This document shows, piece after piece, positions 1 to 12,800 of a stretch of DNA of 64,000 nucleotides. The notes beneath the pieces were generated by a model, which did not search any database, had not been told where the DNA came from, and saw only the letters and a program-made list of their open reading frames with translations. Origin of the DNA: Psoroptes ovis (Eukaryota > Arthropoda > Arachnida > Sarcoptiformes > Psoroptidae); assembly GCA_002943765.1 (NCBI GenBank), contig PQWQ01000021.1, positions 1 through 64,000 of the forward strand. The letters run 5' to 3'. The position numbers and the translations under genes were made by a program. Position 1 is the stretch's first letter; each line of letters starts with the position of its first letter.

Positions 1-271
1 GATGATTCTTCTTGCGGTGATGTTGATGGTAATGGTTCTGATGATATGTTGCTGGTAATGGTTCTGATGATGCTTCTTGCGGTGATATGTCGATCGATGG
101 ATCAATGAAGGCTTCCATATGATTTTTATCGATGTGTCGTAACATACCACTGTCGGTCTTATAAATACGGCCACAGCATGAAATTGATGAAACTATTTTC
201 TGTTGCAAATCTTTGTAATTCTTGTAGATTGGACTTTGCGGATCTAATTTTCTCCTCTTTTGTAGGTTTTT
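1..271 (-). CDS. Possible exon in an overlapping frame, zinc-finger-like half motif, runs off left edge
   Basis: On the minus strand a frame shifted by one from the neighbouring 133-aa frame is open from about 271 to the window edge. It reads like protein, with IYKNYKDLQQKIVSS followed by CCGRIYKTDSGMLRHIDKNH and then a Ser/Pro/His-rich stretch. The spacing Cys-x12-His-x4-His fits the second half of a C2H2 finger, but the expected first Cys three residues upstream is absent; a Cys sits next to the other one instead. A degenerate SP-RING is another reading. It may be the true continuation of the adjacent gene through an unseen small intron or an assembly frameshift, or it may be chance. Its end lies outside the window. 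Confidence 0.3.
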
Positions 272-639
272 TCAAATTACTTTTCAGATCTTCCGATTTC
301 GCTAAATAGTCCTTCAAGTCGTCTTGATGTTTTGGATCAGAATTGGCTAACTCGGTCATTTTTTGCTGAATATATTCAAATTTTTCCATATCGATATTGA
401 ATGATTGATAATTTTGGACGGTAACTTCTAACTTTTCAACGAATTCTTTATAAATTTTAATAAGTTCATAAGCGAGTATTCCTTGTTGAATATAGCAACA
501 CACAGTGAGCATTTTTGATTTGACTTTTTGGACTTCGTTATTTTCTGTTAATTCAAAAATTAATTGTCAATTATCAAAATAATAACAGTCAAATTATTAA
601 TATCTGTGCAAAAATATACTCACTGTTGGTAGCCGACAT
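159..639 (-). CDS. Small coiled-coil protein, unrecognised (two exons)
   Basis: Model: exon 639-624 (ATG at 639, starting MSATN), intron 623-545 with GTGAGT donor and an AG acceptor, exon 544-159, giving 133 aa. Both sides of the intron are in phase 1, so the frame closes. The protein is charged and helical, rich in Lys, Glu, Asp and Gln (for example LKDYLAKSEDLKSNLKKP at about residues 83-100), with no signal peptide. No family is recognised. An open stretch preceded by a TTTTTTTCAG acceptor (exon start 683) suggests that the true first exon may lie further upstream. The C-terminus (FMLWPYL) overlaps another good-looking frame, so the 3' end of this model is doubtful. Confidence 0.45.
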
Positions 640-2758
640 ATTTGATGGATTAGAATTATTCGAAACGGTACAGTGAAATTTATCTGAAAAAAATGAATTA
701 GATTCTGAGGTTCAAGCTATAGATATTAAAATGGAATTAAAATTAATCAAACAGTTAAGAATAAATGAAAAATATAAATGATATTCGGTTAATCAAAAAA
801 AAGTGGAAATATAAATGGAAAAGTTAATATAAATTGAATATTGAGATTGAATAATGATAATGATGGGCGAGAATTTGATAAAAATGAAGATGAAATTTTA
901 AAATGATCGTAACAAAAATCGTGAAATTGTTGCAGAGAATAGGTTATTTTCGTATGATTTTCGTTGTTAGACTTCATTCAACAAAAATCGTTATAATTTT
1001 ATTAAAAATCGTTGCAAAATATAAAATTCAAATTTTAAAAGGAGAGAGATTTAGGGACTTTATTCACAAAGGACGTACACCAATTATTTATTTCAATTAC
1101 TGATGGGCACAAAAAATAATTAGCAGTTTCAAGAAATAGAATCAAAGCCCATGTTGACCACCGTGACATATCCAATTATGAATATTTTTATCTTATGGTT
1201 CTAAGCCTTTAATTGCTTTTGAGATTTTTCTTAAGAAACTTAGAACCTTTCCCAAAACACAAACCGTTCTGAAAAAAATTGTATATATTTATTTTTGAAC
1301 ATTCTTATCTTACGAATTTAATCCGTTAATTGATTTTGAAAATTTTTAGAAGAAAGCTAAACTTTCCTACGATACGAACAACAGAACAACATAAAGTACG
1401 CAACACAAAGACCAAGGATCGGCACAAACAACATAATTACTCTCAAACACTAACCAAAAACACATATTTGAACACCACGATCGTCGACACTTAGGTCTCA
1501 TTATCAAAAAGTCAAAGACAAAGTTAGGATGTCAATTTCAATGACCAAGTGGCCACGACGTGAGAATAAACATTTTTCCTCTATTAATTTAACTTTCCAT
1601 TTTAAAATGTTTTTCAGATAAAATAAACCATAACTCATAACCCATAAAGTTCAATAAAGTTTTAAAGTCCCAAAGTTTAAAGATTTTAATTCAATATTTG
1701 TCGTTTAGCCCTTTCGTTATGCAACAGAAATTGTTAAAAAGAAAATATGAATTTTGAAGAAAAATAGTCAACTGACGACGAAAAGGATTACTGAGCTGGC
1801 GACGCGAGGGATTAAATGTGAGAAAAAAATATTTGAGGCCCTTAAGCCCTTAGGTATATTAATGTTTGCGAGTTTCTTTAAGTTTCTGTCGTGTGAAAAT
1901 TTTGAAAAATAATTTGGAAACATTTTACGGCTCTGATGTCAAAGACCTTTCTGAAATGTTTGCAAGGTCGAGTCCTTGGATCTTCCGATTGCACAGTGAT
2001 CACATTCGTTTTTAATTATAATATTCTTCATGTATTTTCGTATTCAAATTTCAGTTTATTCAATTATAAAAATTTTATTTAATAATTTTCATCAATTAAA
2101 AAAATACAAATTTGTTTCATGCAATCACATTAATAACAATTGGAGATGATTATTTCATTAATCGATCTGGTTCCGAACTCATGGAAATATGGGTCCAATT
2201 TTGTGTTGAATGAATAAGGCCTCTAAATGATTTCGGGCATTGAGATTTCATCTAATTTAAAATTATAGAAAAATTATTAGCTTAGATTTCTTTATTACTC
2301 ATGACTTATTCATTGAAAATTAGGCTCAAAATTTTACTCAAAATCCGACCAAGTTTCCCAAATTTATCATCATTTGTTGGTTAGCATTGAGAAATGCGTA
2401 ATTTGACAATTATTTCTCAATTTATTGGCTCAACAATCCTACTAAATGACAAATTTGATATTTGTTGCCCTGAAAATCAAGCGAATTCAATAAACTTCAT
2501 TATTATCAATTTTTCAAAAATTTTTACAAGTCCAAATCATCAGCTGTGAACGATTGTGAAATTTTTATACATTGAAATAACCAAACATGTATATATGTTT
2601 TTTAGCGGAGGAGGAGCAGAAATTTGCCTATGCTTCTACCACATGAAAATCTGATGGATTTTCCTGAGAGTACCATCATCATCATTTTTGAGCATCGAAG
2701 ACGCATGTGTTTCGCATTTTGCTTCTTATGTATATTGCGGATGGTGGTGGAGAGGGGG

Positions 2759-2805
2759 ATGGGTGAATTCCTGTATATATGTGATATATACAGGAATTCA
2801 CCCAT
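2759..2805. repeat. Perfect 22-bp inverted repeat with 3-nt spacer
   Basis: The arm ATGGGTGAATTCCTG plus TATATAT is followed by GTG and then the exact reverse complement. The stem is 22 bp with no mismatch, so the element could extrude as a cruciform or fold as a hairpin. It does not share the MITE ends found elsewhere in the window. Confidence 0.9.
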
Positions 2806-2946
2806 TTATGTATGCTGTATGTGAATGGTAGATGTATATGATGGTATATGATATTTGAGAGGGTGAGGAGGAGCGAAAGAAATTCCCTTTAGGCCAATTC
2901 TATTTGGTTGAATGAATATAATTGTATTCGAACCCCCTTTTTTATA

Positions 2947-3026
2947 TTAGGTTGTCCGATAAGTTCTTGCCGATTTTCTAATGATTCTCTGCGATATAAT
3001 CGGCAAAAACTTTTCGGACAACCTAA
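2947..3026. mobile_element. Mariner-type MITE (80 bp)
   Basis: Starts TTAGGTTGTCCGATAAG and ends TTTTCGGACAACCTAA, flanked by TA on both sides, as expected for Tc1/mariner insertion. The inner part contains the TCTTGCCGATT / AATCGGCAA pairing. Confidence 0.9.
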
Positions 3027-3370
3027 TATATTTGATGGTGGTACATCGATATATTACTACATCATGGTGGCATTTTTGATGGTGGAATTTTCGTTTTTTC
3101 ATCTTTCATCTTTGCTTGTCATGAAAAGTCCAAAAGTCATTATAATCATATATCATTATATATGACATTATATATCGACACATATATACACGTGTATACA
3201 TGCCATATATACACGTGTATATTTGCCATATACATGTATATGACTTAAATATTCATATATACATGGTTTATGGTCAAAGATTACATGATGATATATGATC
3301 ACAGATATATACGTGCTCTAAGATATGATATGATTCCTGACATATATTCGTTAGATATAAGACGTATATA

Positions 3371-3450
3371 TTAGGTTGTCCGATAAGTTCTTGCCGTTTT
3401 TCAGATGAAAAAACAATTAAAAAACGGCAAAAACTTATGGGACAACCTAA
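3371..3450. mobile_element. Mariner-type MITE (80 bp)
   Basis: TTAGGTTGTCCGATAAG...CTTATGGGACAACCTAA with TA flanks. The inner arms GCCGTTTTT and AAAAACGGC extend the stem to about 30 bp. Confidence 0.9.
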
Positions 3451-4767
3451 TATATTCGTTTGATATACGATTCGGTCCATATACACACTGACGAGCACAC
3501 ACCACATATCAACGAATATTCCATAAGGAATCAATGAATGGATGAACGAATCGCACACAGTGATCACCATCATCAATGGATCATATCGTTTGATTTCGGT
3601 TTCGATTTTTTTTATTTGGAAACATTTTTCCAGACAATTTCTATGGAAATTTTCCTCATATTTCTCCTCTTTCTCTCATCTTTGATAGACATATCAGTAG
3701 ACATTCGAATAGATAAAATGTCAATTTTTTTTGCTCCTCTCTCTCATGCATTCACAAAGGCGTCGTTCACAAAATTCGGTCGGTTTTAAATGAAGTCTTT
3801 ATTCTTTGATTTAAATGGTGATTTACATTGATTAAATGGCGACATCACTTTGCGGACAACCCAAATGTTTTTGGATTTTTTTTTTTCGCTCACTTTGACA
3901 TAACTTTATTCGTCATCATCATCATCATTCATTCACACAAAGAGGCTATAACCCTTCATTCGTAGGATAGTCTTTTGATCACTTCTAAAAAAATTAACTT
4001 TATTTATGAACAGTCCATTTTTTATTGTTTGTCCGCGAAAACTTTTTTTTTATAATCAGTCCAAGGACCATTCATATATATCGTATCGTACGGTCTTCAG
4101 ATAACATTCATTCATGGATTATCTTCTTCCCCCACCCCAGTCAGAATCACAACGAATCACCATTTGTCGTAGTGGTCAGTGATTTGTTTGTTTGTTTGTT
4201 TTTCCGACCAAACAAAGAAATCTCCATGGATTCATCACATCTAGGGCCCGGGAGGGCCCGAGACTCTTTGACTTACACCTTTGACTTTCACCCGTAAAAC
4301 TTGAAAGATCCGAATGATTCCAAGGGTCCCAGGGTGATTGGGTCCAAAGGAAAATTTCCCTAATCAAAGAAATCCGAGAAAATTTCCCCAAGTAATTTTT
4401 GCCGTTTGCATCCATCAAGTGAAATTGGATGAAATTAAGACTATTCTCTCAATGAATTCTAAGAATATATTCCTTTATAAGAATTTAATGGGTTTTCTAT
4501 CTTCTTTTTATTCGGTATTTGGTCTATAAGTTCTAAGCCTATTAATAGAATAAAATGAAAACCCTTTACTATTTCATATGCATTTATGTGTACGGTCTAT
4601 GTATGTGTGCTCGTATAAATATATATTATCATTATATTTATATATATATGACGCCTGTATATATGTATAAATTTTGCACACACATACACATGTAAATGTA
4701 TATGAGAATTTGTATAATTGTACGATTGTACGTTTATACTGTGTATAGGTATGAATATACTGATATA

Positions 4768-4847
4768 TGAGGCTGTCCGAAAAGTTTTTACCGATTTTTC
4801 AATGATTTTCTACGATATAATTGGCAAAAACTTTGCGGACAACCTAA
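4768..4847. mobile_element. Mariner-type MITE (80 bp), 5' end slightly diverged
   Basis: Starts TGAGGCTGTCCGAAAAG and ends GCGGACAACCTAA, TA-flanked. Same subgroup as the copy at 2947 (inner ACGATATAAT). Confidence 0.85.
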
Positions 4848-6344
4848 TAAAATACACAATGATTGAGGGTATGTATGCTTGTGTCCTATTGTATATGTGT
4901 GTTATGTCTATCTATGTATATATATGTATATATGCCATGCATATATAGACTGGGTGCCCGAATTTCAAAAAAAAATTCCACCCCCCGCTACATCATTCAG
5001 TTTTTGTTATTGGGTTTCAATTTCTAGGCCATTGTTATGCCATCGTCTCTCTTCTATTGTGTATTCATCTATGTATTCATGTACTTCTATAGTCTCAGTG
5101 TTTTTATACCCTTTCCCCCCTTATACTTGGGGGAATCCTCGAAAAAATTCAGTGCGAGGAGCATGAAGAAATACCCGGGGGGGGGGTCGAAAAAAAAGTT
5201 TCAGAGTGCTTTCAGCTACTTACTTTTCCATTTATTTGAAAATGTTAAAGTTCCTTTCCACCATGGGCCCACTGCCCCCCGTTCCATTATTATTATTATT
5301 ACTCCTCCTCCTCCTCCTCCTCACCCTCATATTACTCCTCAGAATTTATTCTGTTTTTCAGAAATGAATTCGAATCTTGCGCAGATCGTCGTCGTATTTT
5401 AAGGTTTCACTTATCTTCTATCTTTGAGATGTACCGAACAGAATTTCGGATATTTTCATCTTCGTTTTAGCGACATTTCATCGTCGTAATCGTTTGTTAA
5501 CGTTTCGGGAAATTTTCCGAAAAAATTTTTTTGGGAATTTTCCTGGAAAATTTCTCCGAAAATTTCTCCAAAATTACATCAAAATCACTCCAAGATTACA
5601 CCAAGAATTAATTAATCAGTGATGAATATGAGTGTTTGTGAAAACAATTGATTACGAATGTGATTGTGAGAGAAATGTTTACGAAAAAAATTGGGCGTAA
5701 ACTTTCATTTGTTTTTGTATGAAGAAATTTTCCAAGGAAAATTTCCATAAAAATTTTCCAAAAAATTGAATTTCGACAGTGAAAACAACTTTTTCCAAAT
5801 TGTGAGTGAAATTTCAATGTTAAAATGTGATTTATGAATGTTCAGCCAACAAAAAAAAAAAAAAAAAATCATTCACAAACAACGTTACATGTGTAGCAAT
5901 ATCAACATCATCAAATGAATTGCAAAGTGCCTTTCAATCATACTCGTCAAATATCACCAAGATCATCACCAGAAAGTCTCCAACCATCAAAAATAATCAC
6001 CCGAAAAAAAGGGTCATCCACAAATTGCGTGATTGTGTTTGATTCAGCTGTCATTCGTCACTTACTCACAGTCAACATCATTCATAAGTTACCACCAGTC
6101 ATAAGTCACCATAAACCAGCGTAATTTGTCATGACCACCATGATACTCATGACCACCAATGATCATCGGATCAATCAATCATCTTTGATATTTCACTGAC
6201 CATCATCCTGATCATCATCTAGATCACAACAACCATAACCTTGGGGCATCAATCAATCAATCAACCTTTTCAATCCTTTCAATCGATCAATTGAAACCGA
6301 TTGAAAGGATTATAACCTTGTTCGTCTTCTACATCTTCGACAAG

Positions 6345-6465
6345 AGAAAATTTCCAAGAATTTCTGAGAAAATTTCCAAGAATTTCTGAGAAAATTTCCA
6401 AGAATTTCTGAGAAAATTTCCAAGAATTTCTGAGAAAATTTCCAAGAATTTCCAAGAATATACTT
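6345..6465. repeat. Tandem 22-bp repeat, about 5 copies
   Basis: The unit AAAATTTCCAAGAATTTCTG plus AG is repeated head to tail with almost no change and decays into related sequence downstream. This is a local expansion of the GGAAA/TTTCC simple sequence that is common in this DNA. There are no unique spacers, so it is not a CRISPR array. Confidence 0.9.
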
Positions 6466-6881
6466 CCAAGATCATTTGAAGATTATCCACCCACACAGTC
6501 TAAGAAATTTCCAAGGAAAATCCATCGAGAAATCCCAAGAAATTTCTGAGAAAATTCACCGAGATTTAATCCTTTCAAATCGTATCCTTAATCTTCAATT
6601 ATCGGATTAAATCGAATCAACGAACCTTTAAGGGAACCTTAGGGAACCAGGTTCTAAGGGCCTAGCAAAGGGCCATATTTTCATTTGGCCGTGTGAATCA
6701 AACACGTGTTCAACGGGTGTGTTTGTGGGTGTGTTTTTTTTGTGTGATTTTCTTTGACGAAGAAAAATTTTTTTCTATTTCTACTCGTCCACTATTTCAA
6801 CCTTTCAAATATTTCATCGTCATCATCATTCACTATCAACGAGCAGCACCATTCATAAATTCTGTAATCAACTAATCAACG

Positions 6882-9800
6882 ATGCCAATCGATTTTGATA
6901 ATGCATTGGCCGTGGCCAAACAAACAATATCACGTTTTCATACACGTGATAAAGCTGAGTAAGTTTTTGTTCAAAGATTAACCCTTTTCAAAATTTGTGT
7001 GTATCAGGGTCCAAAGGGTTGCCAGAGGCCCTAAGGACCCAGAGGGCCCAAGAGGGTCCCTTGGACCCTCTTTTAATTTTGTGATTTTTCGAAATTTTTC
7101 CGGAAAAAAAGTTTTTCCGGAAAAATTTCCCGGAAAAATTCTCCGAGAAAATTACCGAAAATTTTCGTGACTGACAGATATGAATGAATGTATAGCCCTT
7201 CACCTGAAACACTATACATGTTGTGAACTGAATTTCCCGAGAAACTTTTTTCCCGAGAAACTTTTTCCCGAGAAACTTTCCGTTAAAAATTTTGAATTGA
7301 ATTTTGATTCAATTCAATTCAAATGAATGGAATTGAAATAATTCAATTAACCCTTTCAAATTTTTGTTTTTATAAAAAAAAAGTTGTCTCACCTATTGTT
7401 TACCTCACAATGAATGCAGTTGTCACCTTAACAATTCAGTGAAAGAATAAGATCTTTTGTTAGCGACTTGGGAGAGGTAGACGAAGGGGGAGGCAGGTGA
7501 AGAAGGTTGCGAGAGAAAATTTCCTGAAAACTTTTTTTTTCTTGTTTTCAGGAAATTTTCTCAAAACACAGCTGAACAAAAGCAAAATTGTCATTAGTCT
7601 TTCGATTGTTATTACACCAACAATAACAATAACAATAAATTATGAATTACAAACTCTTAGGTTGTCCGGTAAGTTTTTGCCGTTTTTTCAGATGTTTTGT
7701 AAATTGGTAAATCGGTAAAAACTTTTAGGACAACCTAATTTATGAACAAATGATCTCTTTCATTTGTTTTGTTTTGTTTTGTTGTGTATATGACATATTT
7801 TGTTGTATATTTGCGATATTGTTAGATTGTCCGGAAAGTTTTGGCCAATTTTCTCGAGCAATTCTCGATTGATTAACCAGAATGAACTTTCCGGACAACC
7901 TAAATATTATTTGTTTGTTCTTTTGTTCGTATGTGTACGTCTTTTATGAATTTTTTTTTTGCTGTGAATCAAAATTTAATTTAACAATTTATGAAGAGAA
8001 ATTTGCCGGGAAAAGCAAAAATTTCCCAGAAATTTTCTTTAAGAATTCGTTCACGTGTTTTTCTCTGTGTTCGAAATTTTTCAAAATCGATGCACGTGTT
8101 TTTGTTTTTGAGTCGAGGAATTTTTTTTCGGGTACCTTTCATAAACAAAGTATTCATCACAGCGAAGAAAAAACCAATCAAAAATCAAGAAACGAATCAA
8201 GAAACGAATCAATCGACCGATTGATGCGCCACCTATAAAGTCCTATAAAATCAGATTTTTTATGGCGTAAGCCGAAGGCGTTTGAAGGTCCAAAATGAAA
8301 AGCTATTATTAGGTTGTCCCATAAGTTCTTGCCGTTTTTTGGAATGAAAAAAATTTTAAAAACAGCAAGAACTTATGGGACAACCTAATATTATAGCCTT
8401 TAATAGAGCCTCGAAGCTATTTATAGCCATAATTTTCAATCATATAAGAGGGTTATAATTGAATTCGTAATTGAATTTTTGTGAATCATCTTCGAATCAA
8501 GAATATTCTTCTTGAAGAAAATTGATTAATCTTTAAGAATCTTCAAGCAATCTTCAAATTGATAATTATCAATTTCTCTGTGTGTGTAGGCGCGTGGGTG
8601 TAGGTGTGTCAAGTGATGACAAGAATCGTCAATTATGTGCAATATTAGGTTGTCCCAAAAGTTCTTGCCGATTTTCTCATAATTCCATACGATATCGATC
8701 GGCAAAAACTTTTCGGACAACCTAATAATTAATTTTCTTCTTCCTCCTCCTCCTCCTCCTCCGAGAGGAAATTTTCTCTCGGAAACACTCGAATTTCGAA
8801 TCATAAGTATTTTCGTTGTCATCAGATTGATTGATCTGTTCGGCTCAAGAGGCTCGGTAAAGGGACATGGCTTCAGATGGTCGGTCCTCGAGAGGTCCTT
8901 TGGATGTTGAGAATTCAACAATCGATTGTATTGGTTTATTATTGTTTGAAAGTTGTTGAACGAGATGTCATCGTATAAACATCGATAGTATGATTGTTGG
9001 ATTTCAAATTGAAAAATTTTCTTTTTTTCAAAAAATTCAAAGATCAAGTGGTCTTTGATTGAAAAAAATTGATTAGTTTTCAAGTGAATCTGAAATCAAT
9101 TATGATTTCGAGGAAGTTTTCTTTCTGGAAATTTTCTCTCGAGAAATTTCCCGAGGAAAAATATTTCCTGGAAAGTTTCCGAGAAAAAAATTTCTCCGAA
9201 AGTTTCCAAAGAAAAGTTTCTCATCCAACAAAATCATTCTGATGCTAGCCTGAAGCTGGTGTTATTATTAGGTGGATAACCCTTGAAAAAACTATTATCG
9301 CCATAGACATATATTGAAATCTTCATAAACTTCAACAAAGACCGTTTGAAATTGATATATGACCACATATATGACTATCAAAGGCTGAAACCTTTGAGAA
9401 AACTACTCTAAAAACCTTTTTTAACCTTTCAGACTAATGTTAACCTTTCAAAAATTAACCTTTCAAAAAATTGAAAAAAAGGAAACCTCCAACCATTTAA
9501 AATCTATAAACCCTATCATTACCAAAAATTACAAAAACAAACATGAATACATATGTATGTGGCTGTAAATTTACATGTAATAATGTAATACCATAATTAT
9601 ATTCACCCAGAAAAACATTCCACAGAATTAAAATAATCAAACGAATGTATCATTATATTTACGGATTAAAAACCAAGAAAAAAAAATGTAAGAAACACTT
9701 TTTATTCCCGAGAAAATTTCTCTGAAAAAAAAATTCTCGGAAATTTTCCCGACCGAAGAAAAAAAATTTCGTCTCCTCAAAGACCCTTGTCTGTCGTAGA

Positions 9801-12800
9801 ACGGCATGGTCACGTTTAGCTTTATCTGACCACTACCTGCTCGGCCCGAGCGACGCTCGGGCATTCATAATTCAAAAACTACAGGGCAGCGACAGTTTCG
9901 TGACAATTTTTGGCGACTCGTAAAACGACAGTATCCGGTACCAAAATTGATACTATCGTTTTGTACTCGGTTATTAGTGAAGGAACGATAAGAGTATTAT
10001 TAATAATAATAATGATATATCATTAATACCCTGTATTTATATGTATCTTAGTGTGTGTACTTGTGTATGTTTGGTGAGGTTTTCCATTTATAAATAATCA
10101 TTTTTATTGATTTTTTTTCTTTTCGTGTCTTTTTTGCTTTTGTATTTAAAGAAATTTTTTCGAAAGTTTTTTTCCTTAAAATTTTTTCTTTCTGATGAGG
10201 AAGAGGAGCAGGAGGAGGAGGAAAAAATCGATTTTTTCGTTCTTCTTTCGTTCATCCTCTTTTTTTTTTTTTTTTTTTTTTGAAAAAAATTTTCTGAAAA
10301 ATTTTCGGGAAAATTTCCGCAAACTTTGGGAAAAGTTTCTTAAGAAAAGTTCCCGGAAACATTCCGGGGAAAAGTTCCCAGAGAAAAGTTCCCGGAAACT
10401 TTCCAAGGAAATTTTCTCGGGAAATTTCCCAATTTTTTTCTCATGTAGTAATGATCCGTCCACGAATGATCGTCAATTGATCGATTTTCGTGTACGGCCA
10501 ATATCGTAGATATCGGTTGATCGATGGTTTGAACAATCGATAGATCGATCGATTCGATTCGATTCGATCGGTGATTGATCAATGACCAATTATCGATCAG
10601 AGTTTCGGTGATCGAAAGTGAAATTAATTCGATTCATTTTTTTTTGCTCCTCCTCCTCACTCTCCACAATCACCTCTTTCCCTTTCCAGGCGCATGTTTG
10701 ACGATGATGACAATACGATAAGACATACACGTGGTGATGCACCAGATCTGATCAGGTACGTAGTTGATAATTAACCTCCACTGAGTAATGTCACTAATGA
10801 TTAACCTTCACCAATTAACCCTCACTAATTAACCTTCGACAAGCAGCAAATTAGGCGAAAGCGAACAGCCGGCGCAGCAGCCATCTTCGAATGGTAAAAT
10901 GTTCAAAGGTCCCGGGGAACGATGGGAGAAATTGTTGGAACCGAATTGTCCATTTTTCCCGAACATGACCAAGCGGTATACGATCGCCGTATTGAGTTCG
11001 ATCGGTTTCATGATCAGTTTCGGTATTCGTTGTAATATGGGCGTTGCCATTGTCGAAATGATAAGCAATAAAACCGGTGTGGTAAGTTTTAAAATTTTCA
11101 AAAATTCAAAAATTTCAAAAATTTAAAATTTGAATTTCGCGCCAAAAAAAATCAGCCAATCACCGCTCTTCATTTCAAATTTTTCCTGTTTCTATTTGAA
11201 CACTGAAAAAATTCTAAGACCAAAAGGTCCTCGAGGACCCTTGGGTCCTTGATTGCACAAAACAAATATTTGATTGAGCTAATTTCAGTGCTGTGTATTC
11301 ATCGCTAAGTAATTGCCAATATTCATTACTCCTCATTCGGGGAAAATTCCCAGAAATCAATGAGAATGAGGAGGAGGAGGAGGAGGAGCCGAAGCTGAAC
11401 AATAGAAATTCTCGAAATTCTTTCGTCCAATCACAAACGAATTTCATTTTTTTTCACTGAAATTAATTAGTTCATTGATTATTTTTCCCGAAGAATTCAT
11501 TTGAATTCCATTCTGATGTTATCTTTGAAATTCCAACGCCAATTATCATCGTTGATTGAAACGAAATGTCAAATCGTGATCGATGGAATGACCTTTTTTT
11601 GAAGAAATTTCCGTGGAAATTCCAGAGAAAATTTTTAGAGAAAATTTCCGGGAAAATTTCCGGGAAATTTCTGGAAAATTTTCTGGAAAGTTTCTGGAGA
11701 AAGTTCCCGGAAATTTTCCAGAAATTGCCGAGAAAATTTCTCAGAAAAGTTCCCAAAAACGAAATTCTCCACATGATTTTGGTCAATTTTGATCATTTTG
11801 GGTAAATTTGTTTAGGGAAATTTTCCCTGGAAACAAATTTCCCGAAAATTTTCTCGCCTACTTTGCTTCTGTGTTTTTTGTTTCTTTCAAATGAAGAAAC
11901 AAAACAAAAAAAAACACGGAAAAGTTTCTCGAAACTTGGAAAACTTTTCGTAAATCAAAATCATTAATTGAATTTGATTCATTGCGAATCAATTCGATTC
12001 AAATTGATTCATGGTCCAATCATTGACCCTTAGCACTCGAGGCATTTACAGCGCAAGCCAGCCAACAGCTCGACAATTTTTCACACTCATGTAAAATGGT
12101 GACTGAGTGGCGCCTATCGAGTTGCTGCATCACATCTTATGGTGAGTGATGCTCACCACTCGAGTTTTAAGGGTTAATCAATCAGTGTAAAACGGAATCC
12201 ACACCAATTGGAGTCGACCAATCAGAATCAATGGCCAACGAATTTCGTGTACAAAAATCATTCGACGATCACGAAACATCAGCCAATCAAATTCAATCAA
12301 ACATTTAATTAAAAGGAAGCCATTGGACCATTGGTACATGGTCCACAATTCCTCCTCATCCCCTCCTCCTCCTCCTCCTCCTCTTAATAATTGATTCGAA
12401 ACAATTGATCATTATCGCCAATGAAACCTTATGAAAATTAATTTGGACCCGAAAAACAACGAAAAATTCGATTGTTTCGAGGTGTTTGTGAGGGTCTAAT
12501 CATGGCCCAAATTGGTCTAATTTGGCCTATTATTGGCTGTAATTTGGTCTAATTTGGTCCAATTTCGTCCCAATTTCGCTTCCAAATTGGTCCAATCAGC
12601 ACGGATGTGGTCCATCATGGCTCAATTGATTCAATTGATTCGATTGCATTCGAATACAATCAAATTGTGTTCAGGTGAGGTGAGGTGCACACACAAGGTG
12701 TTCTATTGTTTTCGAAATTCTTTTGAATTTGAACGCTGTAAAAGCGTTGAACGTGATGGTCACGTTGTGTTTTTGTTGCTTGTTGTTTGCTTTGCCCGTG

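Larger units (their letters stand above)
640..6881. other. Intergenic region without convincing genes
   Basis: This stretch holds AT-rich and simple sequence, three mariner-type MITEs, a perfect palindrome at 2759-2805, TA/CA-rich microsatellite around 3170-3250 and 4600-4950, a G-run near 5179, (CCT)n near 5305, and GGAAA/TTTCC simple sequence at 5514-5790 and 6341-6560. Open frames here are short and compositionally like the repeats. The last few hundred bases may contain the promoter and 5' UTR of the downstream transporter, but I see no clear TATA box. Confidence 0.6.
6959..10689 (+). other. Large first intron of VGlut
   Basis: GTAAGT donor right after 6958 and CCCTTTCCAG acceptor before 10690. 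It contains four mariner-type MITEs, one two-hairpin repeat, and GGAAA/TTTCC simple sequence (7084-7285, 9115-9230, 10270-10440). Open frames inside it are built from these repeats. I see no gene. Confidence 0.7.

Noticed and set aside
5037..5402. 121-codon plus-strand frame
   Set aside because: It crosses G-run, CCT and ATT microsatellites and has no start context or homology.
6345..6465. CRISPR-like regular repeat
   Set aside because: The units abut without spacers and the sequence is eukaryotic simple repeat.
8526..9083. 185-codon minus-strand frame
   Set aside because: It runs straight through an intact MITE (8645-8725) and a CCT repeat (poly-Gly), lies in VGlut intron 1, and has no domain or splice support.
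10176..10509. Overlapping frames on both strands, about 95-104 codons
   Set aside because: Both are translations of GGAAA/TTTCC simple sequence and a T-run. The Lys/Arg/Phe/Ser-rich composition is identical to other repeat frames.
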